A stretch of 64,000 nucleotides of DNA from Lysobacter oculi (lineage in GTDB: Bacteria; Pseudomonadota; Gammaproteobacteria; Xanthomonadales; Xanthomonadaceae): NCBI RefSeq assembly GCF_003293695.1, contig NZ_CP029556.1:940001-1004000 (forward strand). The letters run 5' to 3'. Positions 36,766-44,558 of the stretch are shown piece by piece. The notes under the pieces were generated by a model. It was not told where the DNA came from and searched no databases. It was given only the letters and a program-made list of their open reading frames with translations. Each line of letters begins with the position of its first letter. Positions within the stretch are counted from its first letter, which is position 1. A program made the translations under genes and the position numbers.

Positions 36766-37929
36766 TCAGAATGCGTTGATGCCGGTGAGCTCGCGGCCCA
36801 CCACCAGCTGGTGCACGGTCTCCGTGCCTTCGTAGGTGATGACCGATTCCAGGTTCAGCGCGTGGCGGATCGCCGCGTGCTCGGTGGTGATGCCGGCGCC
36901 GCCCAGCAGGTCGCGGCACTCACGCGCGATGTCGATCGCCATGCGGCAGTTGTTCCACTTGGCCAGGCTGACCTGGGTCGGCTGCATGTTGCCGGCATCC
37001 TTCAGCCGGCCCAGCTGCAGCGAGAGCAGCTGCGCGGTGGTGATGCGGCGGGCCATGTCGGACATCTTCAGCTGCGCGCTCTGCGTCGCCGCCACCGGGC
37101 GCCCGAACAGGATGCGCTCCTTGGTGTAGCCGATCACTTCATCCAGACAGGCGATGGCGGCACCGATCGGGCCCCAGGTGATGCCGTAGCGGGCCTGCGT
37201 CAGGCAGCCCAGCGGCCCCTTCAGGCCCTTCACGTTCGGCAGGCGGCTGCTGTCCGGCACGCGCAGGTTGTCGAAGAACAACGCGCTGGTGACGGAGGCG
37301 CGCAGGCTCATCTTGTGCTTGATGACCTGGGCGGTGAAGCCCCGCATGTCCTTCTCCACGATGAAGCCCTGGATGCCGTCATCGGTCTGCGCCCAGACGA
37401 TGGCGATGTCGGCCAGGTTGCCGTTGGTGATCCACATCTTGGAACCGTTGATCACCCAGTCGCCGCCATCCTTCTTCGCGTGCGTCTTCATGTTGGCCGG
37501 GTCGGAACCACCGTGCGGCTCGGTCAGGCCGAAGCAGCCGATCACCTTGCCGGCGGCCATGTCCGGCAGCCAGCGGCGCTTCTGTTCCTCGTTGCCGTAG
37601 GCGTAGATCGGATACATGCACAGCGAGCTCTGCACGGAGGCAAAGCTGCGGATGCCCGAGTCGCCGCGTTCCAGTTCCTGGCAGATCAGGCCGTAGCTGA
37701 CGCCGTTGAGGCCGGCACAGCCGTATTCCTCCGGCAGCGAGCTGCCCAGCAGGCCCAGCTCGGCCATTTCCGGGATCAGTTCACGCGGGAATTCACCCTT
37801 GTCGAAGCAGTCGCCGATGACCGGCAGCACGCGTTCGTCGGTGAAGCGCGCCACGGTGTCCTGTACCGCGCGTTCCTCCTCGGTCAGCAGGGAGCGAACG
37901 TCGTAGAGGTCATAGGGATGCAGGGCCAT
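36766..37929 (-). CDS. gcdH: Acyl-CoA dehydrogenase, glutaryl-CoA dehydrogenase type
   Basis: This 387-residue flavoenzyme has the acyl-CoA dehydrogenase pattern: FGLTEPHGGSDPANM (FAD/substrate), WITNGNLADIAIVWAQ, and the catalytic base E367 in ITYEGTETVHQLVVGR. The Glu in YEGT at the C-terminus and the length are typical of glutaryl-CoA dehydrogenase, which oxidatively decarboxylates glutaryl-CoA to crotonyl-CoA in lysine/tryptophan breakdown. The decarboxylating arginine is plausible but not individually proven here. No other glutarate genes are adjacent. Confidence 0.88.
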   Translation of the reverse strand: MALHPYDLYDVRSLLTEEERAVQDTVARFTDERVLPVIGDCFDKGEFPRELIPEMAELGLLGSSLPEEYGCAGLNGVSYGLICQELERGDSGIRSFASVQSSLCMYPIYAYGNEEQKRRWLPDMAAGKVIGCFGLTEPHGGSDPANMKTHAKKDGGDWVINGSKMWITNGNLADIAIVWAQTDDGIQGFIVEKDMRGFTAQVIKHKMSLRASVTSALFFDNLRVPDSSRLPNVKGLKGPLGCLTQARYGITWGPIGAAIACLDEVIGYTKERILFGRPVAATQSAQLKMSDMARRITTAQLLSLQLGRLKDAGNMQPTQVSLAKWNNCRMAIDIARECRDLLGGAGITTEHAAIRHALNLESVITYEGTETVHQLVVGRELTGINAF

Positions 37930-37979
37930 GGCGGATACGGGTTGTGGTTGAACAAGCCCGCCATTCTAGCGGCGCGGGC

Positions 37980-38009
37980 AAAAGAAACGGGAGCCGTCGC
38001 CGGCTCCCG
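37980..38009 (-). terminator. Rho-independent terminator after the glycine-zipper gene
   Basis: A perfect 9-bp stem CGGGAGCCG/CGGCTCCCG with a 4-nt loop is followed on the minus strand by TTTCTTTT. It starts 24 bp past the stop of the gene at 38034 and insulates it from gcdH. Confidence 0.85.
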
Positions 38010-38033
38010 CTCCATTCGCAGGCCGATGGTGGA

Positions 38034-38831
38034 TCAGCCCTTGGTGATGACCTGGCCGTCCACGATGCGGAAGCGGTCCACGGTTGGGCGATCCTCCATC
38101 CGCACCACCTTCTGCTCGCCATTGACCTCGTAAGTCACGTCGTAGCCGGTGGTCGTGGTCGCCTTGCCCAGGCTGATGCGCGAACCCGGGCGGCTGGTCA
38201 TCCGCTTCATGCCGGTGCTGCCATCCGGGTTGCGGAAGGTCACGTCATAGCCGATCACCTTGTCGCGGTTCACGGTATCGCTGACGGTATGGCACTGGCG
38301 TTCGGTGCCCTGCACCACCCGGCCACCCACATGGCGACGGTCGATGCGGTTGCCGACAAAGCCACCGGCCACCGCACCCGCGGCGGTCGCGACCTTGCGG
38401 CCATCGCCGCCCCCGACCTGGTTGCCCAGCAGGCCGCCGATCACCGCGCCGGCCACCGTGCCGCCCACGTTGCCGTCACGTTCCGGCAGGCGCTGGGCCA
38501 CCGCGACATCGCGGCATTCCTGGCGCGGCTGCGACTGCGCCACCGAGCGCGTCACCGGATCCACATCCAGCACCTGCGCGTACTGGGCCGACGAGGACTT
38601 CACTTCCTTGACCCCGACGATCGGCGCATAGCTCACCGCCGGGCCGGCGGCCAGGTTCAACGGCGCGATTTCAGGACCGGCCTGGCTGGCCGTATTCGGC
38701 TGCGCGGTCACCATCGATTCGACGCCCGTGCGTGCGGGCTCGGATTGCAGCGTGTGGTAGGCCGCCACGGCGCCACCGCCCACCAGCAGGGAACCCAGAG
38801 CCACGGCAAGTATCTTGTTGTCCACGTACAT
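38034..38831 (-). CDS. Glycine-zipper 2TM-domain envelope protein
   Basis: This 265-residue protein starts MYVDNKILAVALGSLLVGGGAVAAYH, an N-terminal signal-anchor helix. After a low-complexity linker it has the glycine-zipper segment VAGAVIGGLLGNQVGGGDG and VATAAGAVAGGFVGNRIDRR (about residues 135-175). A beta-rich C-terminal domain follows with conserved CHTVSDTVNRDKVIGYDV and tyrosine/glycine strands. Such proteins resemble PcP/SlyB/YMGG-type proteins thought to stabilise the envelope. The ATG at 38831 has GAAGGAG upstream, overruling a longer frame. Function is inferred from family only. Confidence 0.85.
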   Translation of the reverse strand: MYVDNKILAVALGSLLVGGGAVAAYHTLQSEPARTGVESMVTAQPNTASQAGPEIAPLNLAAGPAVSYAPIVGVKEVKSSSAQYAQVLDVDPVTRSVAQSQPRQECRDVAVAQRLPERDGNVGGTVAGAVIGGLLGNQVGGGDGRKVATAAGAVAGGFVGNRIDRRHVGGRVVQGTERQCHTVSDTVNRDKVIGYDVTFRNPDGSTGMKRMTSRPGSRISLGKATTTTGYDVTYEVNGEQKVVRMEDRPTVDRFRIVDGQVITKG

Positions 38832-39005
38832 GCTCTTCTCCTTCGGCGGAACTTCGCCTGCGTGCATGGCTGCATTCAAGCCTTTCGCGGCTGAACCCCG
38901 CCACGCCAGCGGCCCCTGAGCGTGACGCCCGCCTGAATTGGGCGCCTCCGCGCATCCGGGCCAACGCCTTGCGGTCAACGCGCTGCGTGCTAGTTTTCCG
39001 GCGTA

Positions 39006-39022
39006 GGCAGCACGGTGCTGCC
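39006..39022. promoter_or_regulatory. Hairpin in the leader of the 39,037 gene
   Basis: GGCAGCA, CGG and TGCTGCC form a perfect 7-bp stem with a 3-nt loop that ends 14 bp before the ATG at 39037. It may shape translation initiation of that small membrane protein. No regulator or ligand is known. Confidence 0.3.
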
Positions 39023-39036
39023 GGGATCAAAGACAC

Positions 39037-39270
39037 ATGAGCCGACTTCTCATCGCGCCGTTCCTCAACTGGGCACGCAAGCTTCGGCACCCCACCCTGT
39101 TCAAGCTGGTCGCGGCCCTGTTCGTGCTGGACATGTTCATCCCGGATTTCATTCCGTTCGCCGATGAAATCCTGCTCGGCCTCGGCACCCTGGTGCTGGC
39201 CAACTGGAAGAACCGCAAGCAGCCGCCCGACACCACCGACGCCATCGATGGTTCCGCGCGCCGCGAATAA
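39037..39270 (+). CDS. DUF6116-like small membrane protein
   Basis: This 77-residue protein is MSRLLIAPFLNWARKLRHPTL followed by a hydrophobic region FKLVAALFVLDMFIPDFIP and DEILLGLGTLVLANW. The DxxIPDFIPFADE pattern is like the short YkvA/DUF1232 motif. I recall such a family in Xanthomonadaceae as DUF6116, without known function. It sits 12 bp upstream of tatD on the same strand. Confidence 0.75.
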   Translation: MSRLLIAPFLNWARKLRHPTLFKLVAALFVLDMFIPDFIPFADEILLGLGTLVLANWKNRKQPPDTTDAIDGSARRE

Positions 39271-39282
39271 ACCGGCGGCGTG

Positions 39283-40053
39283 ATGCGCCTCGTCGACACC
39301 CACAGCCATTTCGATGTCGATGCGTTCGACATCGACCGCGCGCAGACCCTGCAGCGTGCGAAGGACGAGGGCGTGGTCGCGCAGATCGTCCCGGCCATCG
39401 ATGCCGCCGGCTGGCCCCGGCTCCGCGAGGTCTGCGCGGAAGACGCCGGCCTCCACGCCGCCTATGGACTGCACCCGATCTATCTGCCCCAGCATCGCCC
39501 CGAACACCTGCTCGCCCTGCGTGCCCAGCTTGAACAGGAACGCTGCGTGGCGGTCGGCGAAATCGGCCTCGACTACTTCATCGAGGACCTAGACCGCGAA
39601 CGGCAACAGCATTATTTCGAAGCGCAACTTGAGCTCGCGCGGGAATTCGAGCTGCCGGTGATCGTGCATGGCCGCCGCGCCTTCGATGCCGTCATCGCCA
39701 CCCTGCGCCGCTTCATGCCGCTGCACGGCGTGGTCCACAGCTTCGCCGGCAGCGAGGAACAGGCCGAACAGCTCTACAAACTCGGCTTCATGCTCGGCAT
39801 CGGCGGGCCGGTGACCTATGAGCGTGCGCAACGGCTGCGCCGGCTGGTGGCCGCCATGCCCATCGAACACCTGTTGCTGGAAACCGATTCCCCCGACCAG
39901 CCCGATTCGCAGTGGCGCGGCCAGCGCAACGAACCGGTACGGCTGCCGGTGGTGCTGGAGGCCATCGCGGAACTGCGCGGCGAGTCGCCCGAAACCATCG
40001 CCCAGGCGACCACGGCGAACGCCGAGCGCCTGTTCGGCATCGTCGCCGGCTAG
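39283..40053 (+). CDS. tatD: TatD-family metal-dependent deoxyribonuclease
   Basis: This 256-residue TIM-barrel hydrolase shows the family metal ligands in order: LVDTHSHFD, GEIGLDYF, VIVHGRRA, HSFAGS and LLETDSP. TatD-family proteins are 3'-5' exonucleases linked to DNA repair; the shorter YjjV/YcfH types are not individually resolved here. The ATG at 39283 is preferred to the GTG one codon earlier. It ends in a TAG interlocked with the TAG of the converging tcdA. Confidence 0.92.
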   Translation: MRLVDTHSHFDVDAFDIDRAQTLQRAKDEGVVAQIVPAIDAAGWPRLREVCAEDAGLHAAYGLHPIYLPQHRPEHLLALRAQLEQERCVAVGEIGLDYFIEDLDRERQQHYFEAQLELAREFELPVIVHGRRAFDAVIATLRRFMPLHGVVHSFAGSEEQAEQLYKLGFMLGIGGPVTYERAQRLRRLVAAMPIEHLLLETDSPDQPDSQWRGQRNEPVRLPVVLEAIAELRGESPETIAQATTANAERLFGIVAG

Positions 40054-40844
40054 GACGCCTTCGGTTTCAGCAGCATCTCCAGCGCCTTGCCGACCGCGGC
40101 AAAGGCGAAGGTGCCGGTGATATGGGTCGCGGCACCAAGCCCGGCGCCACAGTCGAGCTTCAGCGCCTCGTCCGGCCCCATGCTCGGGCGCACGCCACAG
40201 ACGCTGCCATCGGCCTGCGGGTAGCGCACGTTCTCCAGCGAATACACCGCCGGCACGCCGAAATAACGCGCGTGGTTCTTGGGGAAATTGAACTCGCCGC
40301 GCAGCTTCTTGCGGATCAGCGAGAGCATCGCGTCGTGCTCGGTGCGCGACAGGTCACGCACGCGCACCTGGGTCACATCGGTGCGGCCACCGGCGGCGCC
40401 GACGGTGATGATCGGCTGCTTGCGGCGGCGGCAGAACGCGATCATCTCGACCTTGGCGCGGAAGCTGTCGCAGGCATCCAGCACCAGGTCGAAGCCGCCG
40501 CCCAGCAGGTCGGCCATGTTGGACGGCGTGAGGAAGGAGGTGACCGCGAGGATGTCGATGCCGGGATTGATGGCACGGCAGCGTTCGGCCATCGCGTCCA
40601 CCTTGTTGCGCCCGAACTGGCCGTCGAGCGCGGGCAGCTGGCGGTTGGCGTTGGAGACGCAGATGTCGTCCGCATCGATCAGCGTGAGCTTGCCGACACC
40701 GCTGCGCGCCAAGGCCTCGACTGCCCACGAGCCCACCCCGCCGATCCCGACCACGGCGACGTGCATGCCCGCCAGACGCTCGAGCGCCCCCTGCCCATAC
40801 AACCGCTCGATGCCGCCGAAGCGAGCCTTGGCCTCCGTAGTCAT
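40050..40844 (-). CDS. tcdA: tRNA threonylcarbamoyladenosine dehydratase
   Basis: This 264-residue E1-like adenylating enzyme (also CsdL) cyclises t6A37 of tRNA to ct6A. The ATP-binding loop VVGIGGVGSWAVEALARSG, ADDICVSNANRQ and the C-terminal GTFAFAAVGKALEML are visible. It normally works with the CsdA/CsdE sulfur acceptor system, which is not in this window. Confidence 0.94.
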   Translation of the reverse strand: MTTEAKARFGGIERLYGQGALERLAGMHVAVVGIGGVGSWAVEALARSGVGKLTLIDADDICVSNANRQLPALDGQFGRNKVDAMAERCRAINPGIDILAVTSFLTPSNMADLLGGGFDLVLDACDSFRAKVEMIAFCRRRKQPIITVGAAGGRTDVTQVRVRDLSRTEHDAMLSLIRKKLRGEFNFPKNHARYFGVPAVYSLENVRYPQADGSVCGVRPSMGPDEALKLDCGAGLGAATHITGTFAFAAVGKALEMLLKPKAS

Positions 40845-40911
40845 GGCGCGATTCTACCGGCACGACCGGCGTGCTAAGGTGCGGCCGACCCTCGGAAACC
40901 AGTGAATACCC

Positions 40912-41361
40912 ATGTCGAGCCCGATCGAATCCACCCCGCGCAAGTCTTCGGCCGCCGGCCGCTACTTCTTCATGCTGCTGCTCGGCCTGGTGCTGGGTGC
41001 GATCGGCGCGGTGATGCTCTTGAACACCTGGCGGGCCAAGCAGGACCACTTCCCGGACAGCGTGATGACCGTGCAGGGCTGGCACATGGGCCAGCTCAAG
41101 AAGAACATCGAGCTCAACCGCTGCACCGCCAACGACACCATCCCGCACATCCAGACCCTGCGCCGCATGGCCGATGACATCGAACCGGCCTTCGGCGAAG
41201 ACGCCAAGGACGAACGCTTCGTCAAGCACACCGCCAACTTCCGCGCCGCGCTGGATGCCGCCCAGTCCAACCCGCCGCTCAGCTGCGAAAGCCTGAAGGC
41301 GACCATGGGCGAGGTCGGTGGCCAGTGCAAGGCCTGCCACGACGACTTCAAGAAGTCCTGA
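40912..41361 (+). CDS. Membrane-anchored c'-type cytochrome
   Basis: This 149-residue protein has a short cytoplasmic head (MSSPIESTPRKSSAAGRY) and a single transmembrane helix (about 19-38). A helical periplasmic domain follows, ending with the heme-attachment motif CKACHDDFKK (CxxCH) at the extreme C-terminus. A C-terminal CxxCH after a four-helix bundle is the cytochrome c'/c-556 pattern. Two further cysteines (NRCTAND and LSCESL) precede the heme motif. The N-terminal anchor instead of a cleaved signal is notable. The role (electron transfer, NO binding or redox sensing) cannot be told from sequence. Confidence 0.7.
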   Translation: MSSPIESTPRKSSAAGRYFFMLLLGLVLGAIGAVMLLNTWRAKQDHFPDSVMTVQGWHMGQLKKNIELNRCTANDTIPHIQTLRRMADDIEPAFGEDAKDERFVKHTANFRAALDAAQSNPPLSCESLKATMGEVGGQCKACHDDFKKS

Positions 41362-41383
41362 TCGCAGCCTGCATCACATACAC

Positions 41384-41413
41384 AAAGCCCCGGGAAACCG
41401 GGGCTTTTCTTTT
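41384..41413 (+). terminator. Rho-independent terminator after the cytochrome gene
   Basis: A perfect 10-bp stem AAAGCCCCGG/CCGGGGCTTT with a GAAA tetraloop is followed by TCTTTT. It begins 23 bp past the stop codon. Confidence 0.9.
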
Positions 41414-41562
41414 GCGCGATAAACGATGCCGCCCCTTCACCTCATCCGCTCGTCGGTGAATCGGCGCTGACGCCAGGCTCCCGATCTGGCCGCATTGACG
41501 ACGGATTCAGACGCCTGCGCCTAGCGTGGCCCGTGGCATCCGCCTACACGCAGGAGAGAGGC

Positions 41563-42036
41563 ATGAACATCCGCAACCTCGCACTGACCACGCTCGCGGC
41601 TTCGACGGTGGCACTGGCCTCCGGCTGCGCCACCTCGCCTTACGGCTCCACCTATGGCGGCGCACCGCCGCCGGCCAGCGCCAACTGCTATGACTGCGGC
41701 ACCGTGACGCGCATCGAGATGGTCGCCGGTTCGTCCAGCGTGCCCAACCGCACCGGCGCGGTCGTCGGCGGCATCGTGGGTGCGGTCGCCGGGCGCGAGA
41801 TCGCCAAGAACCAGACCGACAGCGAAGGCCGCCAGAACACCGCCACCGTCGCCGGTGCCGTGGCCGGCGCCGTGGCCGGCAATGCCATCCAGAACCGCAC
41901 CGGCGCGGGTGGCAGCTACAACGTGTACGTCCGCATGAGCGATGGCCGCGAAACCGTGGTGACCCAGAGCGATCTGGGCGGCATCCGTCAGGGCTCGTAT
42001 GTCCGCGTCTACAACGGCCGCGCCTGGCCGCGTTGA
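41563..42036 (+). CDS. Glycine-zipper lipoprotein (SlyB/PcP-like)
   Basis: This 157-residue protein has a lipoprotein signal ending ALASGC (lipid attachment at C21). A Gly/Ala-rich glycine zipper GAVVGGIVGAVAGREIAKNQ and ATVAGAVAGAVAGNAIQNR follows (about 66-113), then a small beta domain VYVRMSDGRETVVTQ. SlyB-family lipoproteins are outer-membrane stress proteins controlled by PhoP in enterics. The ATG has an AGGAGAG Shine-Dalgarno. The gene stands alone with terminators on both sides. A similar glycine-zipper protein is encoded about 3 kb away. Confidence 0.88.
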   Translation: MNIRNLALTTLAASTVALASGCATSPYGSTYGGAPPPASANCYDCGTVTRIEMVAGSSSVPNRTGAVVGGIVGAVAGREIAKNQTDSEGRQNTATVAGAVAGAVAGNAIQNRTGAGGSYNVYVRMSDGRETVVTQSDLGGIRQGSYVRVYNGRAWPR

Positions 42037-42060
42037 TCGCGCAACCCGCACCTCAACGGA

Positions 42061-42096
42061 ATCAAGCAACGGCCCGCCTTCGCGGGCCGTCTGCTT
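42061..42096 (+). terminator. Stem-loop terminator after the SlyB-like gene
   Basis: A perfect 9-bp stem ACGGCCCGC (42069-42077) / GCGGGCCGT (42082-42090) with a 4-nt loop is extended by AAGCA/TGCTT outside a one-base bulge. Only a short T stretch follows. Confidence 0.65.
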
Positions 42097-42151
42097 TCCG
42101 GGCGAAGATGCCCGGGGCGCCACGACCGACCGGCCACGACAGACCCCAGGC

Positions 42152-42180
42152 AAAAAAGAAGCCCCGCATCGCGGGGCTTC
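42152..42180 (-). terminator. Rho-independent terminator of the cold-shock gene
   Basis: A perfect 10-bp stem GAAGCCCCGC/GCGGGGCTTC with a 3-nt loop is followed on the minus strand by TTTTTTG. It lies 25 bp beyond the csp stop codon. Confidence 0.92.
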
Positions 42181-42204
42181 CTCATTGCACATGATCGCGT
42201 TGGG

Positions 42205-42414
42205 TCACATCGGCTCGACGGCGTCGGCCTGCAGGCCCTTCTGGCCCTGGACCACGGTGAAGGTGACCTTCTGGCCTTCCTTCAGCGACTTGAAGCCCTG
42301 GCTCTGGATCGCGCGGAAATGGACGAAGACGTCATCGCCATTCTCGCGGCTGATGAAACCAAAACCCTTGGCATCGTTGAACCACTTCACGGTACCGGTC
42401 TCACGGTTCGACAT
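42205..42414 (-). CDS. CspA-family cold-shock / RNA chaperone protein
   Basis: This 69-residue OB-fold protein is [20 protein letters not shown] followed by ISRE. It carries RNP1 (KGFGFI) and RNP2 (VFVHF) single-strand binding motifs and the [13 protein letters not shown] end. It melts RNA secondary structure and helps adaptation to cold or stationary phase. The ATG at 42414 has AAGGAG 8 nt upstream. The gene has its own promoter, a leader of about 130 nt and a strong terminator, so it is monocistronic. Which Csp paralogue it is cannot be told. Confidence 0.95.
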   Translation of the reverse strand: MSNRETGTVKWFNDAKGFGFISRENGDDVFVHFRAIQSQGFKSLKEGQKVTFTVVQGQKGLQADAVEPM

Positions 42415-42550
42415 CGAACTGACTCCTTGGACATTGCAGGAAGACAACGAGCGGCGCTGGTCACAAGGAGGACACGTGCAACAACGGTGCAGCAGGTGGA
42501 GCCACCACGCAGGTCACGATCCACGGTGACCCTTGGAACCCAGCGGGGAA

Positions 42551-42579
42551 AACTTAGCCCCGGCATTGTGAAATTGCAA
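42551..42579 (-). promoter_or_regulatory. Probable promoter of the cold-shock gene
   Basis: On the minus strand TTGCAA (42579-42574) and TAAGTT (42556-42551) are 17 bp apart. Transcription starting near 42544 would give a 5' untranslated leader of about 130 nt. A long structured leader is a known feature of cspA-type mRNAs, where it controls stability and translation in the cold. Confidence 0.5.
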
Positions 42580-42613
42580 TCGGCGTTCCGGGTGAGAATC
42601 AGGGCCCCCGGAC

Positions 42614-43129
42614 ATGGACTTTGCGATGGAAAACACCACCCTGTTCTACGTGGTCGCCGGTGTGCTGGTGGTGGCCGGCGTCATCGGCACGGTGCTGCCC
42701 GCGCTGCCCGGCCTGCCGCTGGTCTTCGTGGGCCTGGCGCTGGCGGCCTGGAACGATGGTTTCCAGCATGTGCACTGGGGCTGGATGATCCCGCTCGGGC
42801 TGTTGACGATCATCTCGATGGTGGTCGATTTCTGGGCCACCGGCGTCGGCGCGAAACGCGTGGGTGCGAGCAAGCTGGCGGTGGCCGGCGCGATGCTCGG
42901 CATGCTGGTCGGCATCTTTTTGGGGCCCATCGGCATCATCGCCGGGCCCTTCGTGGGGGCGCTGGGTGGTGAACTCATCCACCGCCGCAGTGTGCAGAGC
43001 GCGGACCTGGGCGATGCCGCCAAGATCGGCGTCGGCACCTGGATGGGCATCGTGCTCGGCATCGTGCTCAAGCTGGCGCTGGCCTTCACCATGATCGGAC
43101 TGTTCGCGCTGGTCTGGTTCATCCCCTGA
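42614..43129 (+). CDS. DUF456-family membrane protein
   Basis: This 171-residue protein has about five hydrophobic helices. The region VIGTVLPALPGLPLVFVGLALAAW and the glycine-rich GMLVGIFLGPIGIIAGPFVGALGGEL are the DUF456 hallmarks. Glycine-zipper-like helices suggest a tightly packed integral membrane protein. Function is unknown across the family. It is divergent from the cold-shock gene, starting 35 bp from the proposed csp -35 box. Confidence 0.85.
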   Translation: MDFAMENTTLFYVVAGVLVVAGVIGTVLPALPGLPLVFVGLALAAWNDGFQHVHWGWMIPLGLLTIISMVVDFWATGVGAKRVGASKLAVAGAMLGMLVGIFLGPIGIIAGPFVGALGGELIHRRSVQSADLGDAAKIGVGTWMGIVLGIVLKLALAFTMIGLFALVWFIP

Positions 43130-43143
43130 GCCCGCATTTTTTT

Positions 43144-43168
43144 CTTCACCCGGCTGCCGCGGGTGAAG
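43144..43168 (+). promoter_or_regulatory. Hairpin covering the start region of the phospholipase D gene
   Basis: CTTCACCCG (43144-43152) and CGGGTGAAG (43160-43168) form a perfect 9-bp stem with a 7-nt loop. It ends 4 bp before the upstream ATG candidate at 43173, so it would hide any ribosome-binding site there. A T tract lies 5' of the stem rather than 3', so it is not a conventional terminator. Confidence 0.4.
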
Positions 43169-43172
43169 CTTC

Positions 43173-44498
43173 ATGCTGCCGCTTCCGCCACACCGAGCAC
43201 CGCCCGTGCCGTTCAACTGGAGCAAGCGACGCATGATCTGGACCGTGCTGGTCACCGCGCTGGTGACCGTGATCCTGGTGGTGCTGGCGATGAACTTCGC
43301 CACGCCGGAAAAGAAACTCGAACGCAAGATCGAGCACCGCTACGCCGCCGCCGATCCGCAGTTCCGGCGCGAGATGGGCGTGCTGCTGGGGCCCGGCATC
43401 ATGGCCGGCAACCACGTCACCGACCTGGAAAACGGCAAGGAAATCTTCCCGTCCATGCTGGAGGCGATCCACGGCGCCCAGCGCAACATCGTCTTCGAGA
43501 CCTACATCTACTGGTCGGGTGACATCGGCAAGAAGTTCGCCGATGCATTGTCGGAACGCGCCCGGGCGGGGGTGAAAGTGCGGATGCTGGTGGACTGGGT
43601 GGGCAGCATCAAGATGGACCAGGCCCTGCTGGACGAGATGAAAGATGCCGGCGTGGACATCCAGCAGTACCGGCCGCTCAAGTGGTACAACATCGGCCGC
43701 CTCAACAACCGCACGCACCGCAAGATCCTGGTGGTGGATGGCAAGGTCGGCTTCACCGGCGGCGTCGGCATCGCCGACCAGTGGGAAGGCAACGCGGAAG
43801 ACCCGGACCACTGGCGCGACCTGCACTTCAAGGTCGAAGGCCCGGTGGTGAACCAGTTCGTGGCCGCCTTCAACGACAACTGGATCAAGACCACCGGCGT
43901 GGTGCTCAACGGCGAGGAATTCCTGCCGGCCATTCCCAAGGCCGGCGACATGGACGCGCACATGTTCCTGGCCTCGCCCGCCGGCGGCAGCGAGAGCATG
44001 CACCTGATGTACCTGCTGGCGATCGCCGCCGCCGAACACAGCATCGACCTGGAAGCCGCCTACTTCGTGCCCGACGAGCTGATCATGAAGGCGCTCATCG
44101 CCGCGCGGCACCGGGGCGTGCGGATCCGGGTGATCGTGCCGGGCAAGCACATCGACTCCGAGACCGTGCGGCTCGCCTCCAAGGCGCACTGGGGCGAGCT
44201 GCTGATGGCCGGCGTGGAGGTCTACGAGTACCAGCCCACGATGATGCACAACAAGCTGCTGATCGTGGACGGGATCATGGTCAGCGTGGGCTCGACCAAT
44301 TTCGATGTGCGCAGCTTCCGGCTCAACGACGAGGCCAGCCTCAACGTGTACGACGCCGCCTTTGCAGCCCGCATGACCCGGGTCTTCGAGCAGGACCTGA
44401 TTCCGACGAAGCGCTACACCTACGACATCTGGCTCAAGCGCCCGTGGAAGGAAAAGTTCATGGAGAAGTTCGTGCTGCCGCTCAAGTCGCAGCTGTGA
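43173..44498 (+). CDS. Phospholipase D-family protein, cardiolipin synthase-like (ClsB type)
   Basis: This 441-residue protein has one N-terminal transmembrane helix (about 22-41) and two HKD catalytic motifs: HRKILVVDGKVGFTGG with G-G-x2-I (first) and MHNKLLIVDGIMVSVGSTNFD (second). It likely condenses phosphatidylglycerol into cardiolipin or transfers phosphatidyl groups. The start is uncertain. The ATG at 43173 lies behind a hairpin without a clear Shine-Dalgarno, whereas the ATG at 43233 has GGAG about 10 nt upstream and begins directly at the membrane helix. pgsA, which makes the precursor lipid, lies elsewhere in the window. Confidence 0.88.
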   Translation: MLPLPPHRAPPVPFNWSKRRMIWTVLVTALVTVILVVLAMNFATPEKKLERKIEHRYAAADPQFRREMGVLLGPGIMAGNHVTDLENGKEIFPSMLEAIHGAQRNIVFETYIYWSGDIGKKFADALSERARAGVKVRMLVDWVGSIKMDQALLDEMKDAGVDIQQYRPLKWYNIGRLNNRTHRKILVVDGKVGFTGGVGIADQWEGNAEDPDHWRDLHFKVEGPVVNQFVAAFNDNWIKTTGVVLNGEEFLPAIPKAGDMDAHMFLASPAGGSESMHLMYLLAIAAAEHSIDLEAAYFVPDELIMKALIAARHRGVRIRVIVPGKHIDSETVRLASKAHWGELLMAGVEVYEYQPTMMHNKLLIVDGIMVSVGSTNFDVRSFRLNDEASLNVYDAAFAARMTRVFEQDLIPTKRYTYDIWLKRPWKEKFMEKFVLPLKSQL

Positions 44499-44558
44499 AC
44501 CGCGGAGTCAGCCGGCATCGGTGACAATGCCGGCCTGTCCCGCCACGCCCCTTCCCCC

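Noticed and set aside
33725..36835. A 1036-codon open frame antisense to the E1 gene
   Set aside because: Same reason: low-complexity His/Arg/Val composition, and the opposite strand encodes a recognisable fused E1 over the whole length.
43144..43168. The hairpin before the phospholipase D gene considered as a terminator for DUF456
   Set aside because: The T tract is on the 5' side on the plus strand, and on the minus strand the stem is followed by A residues, so it does not fit a rho-independent terminator in either direction.
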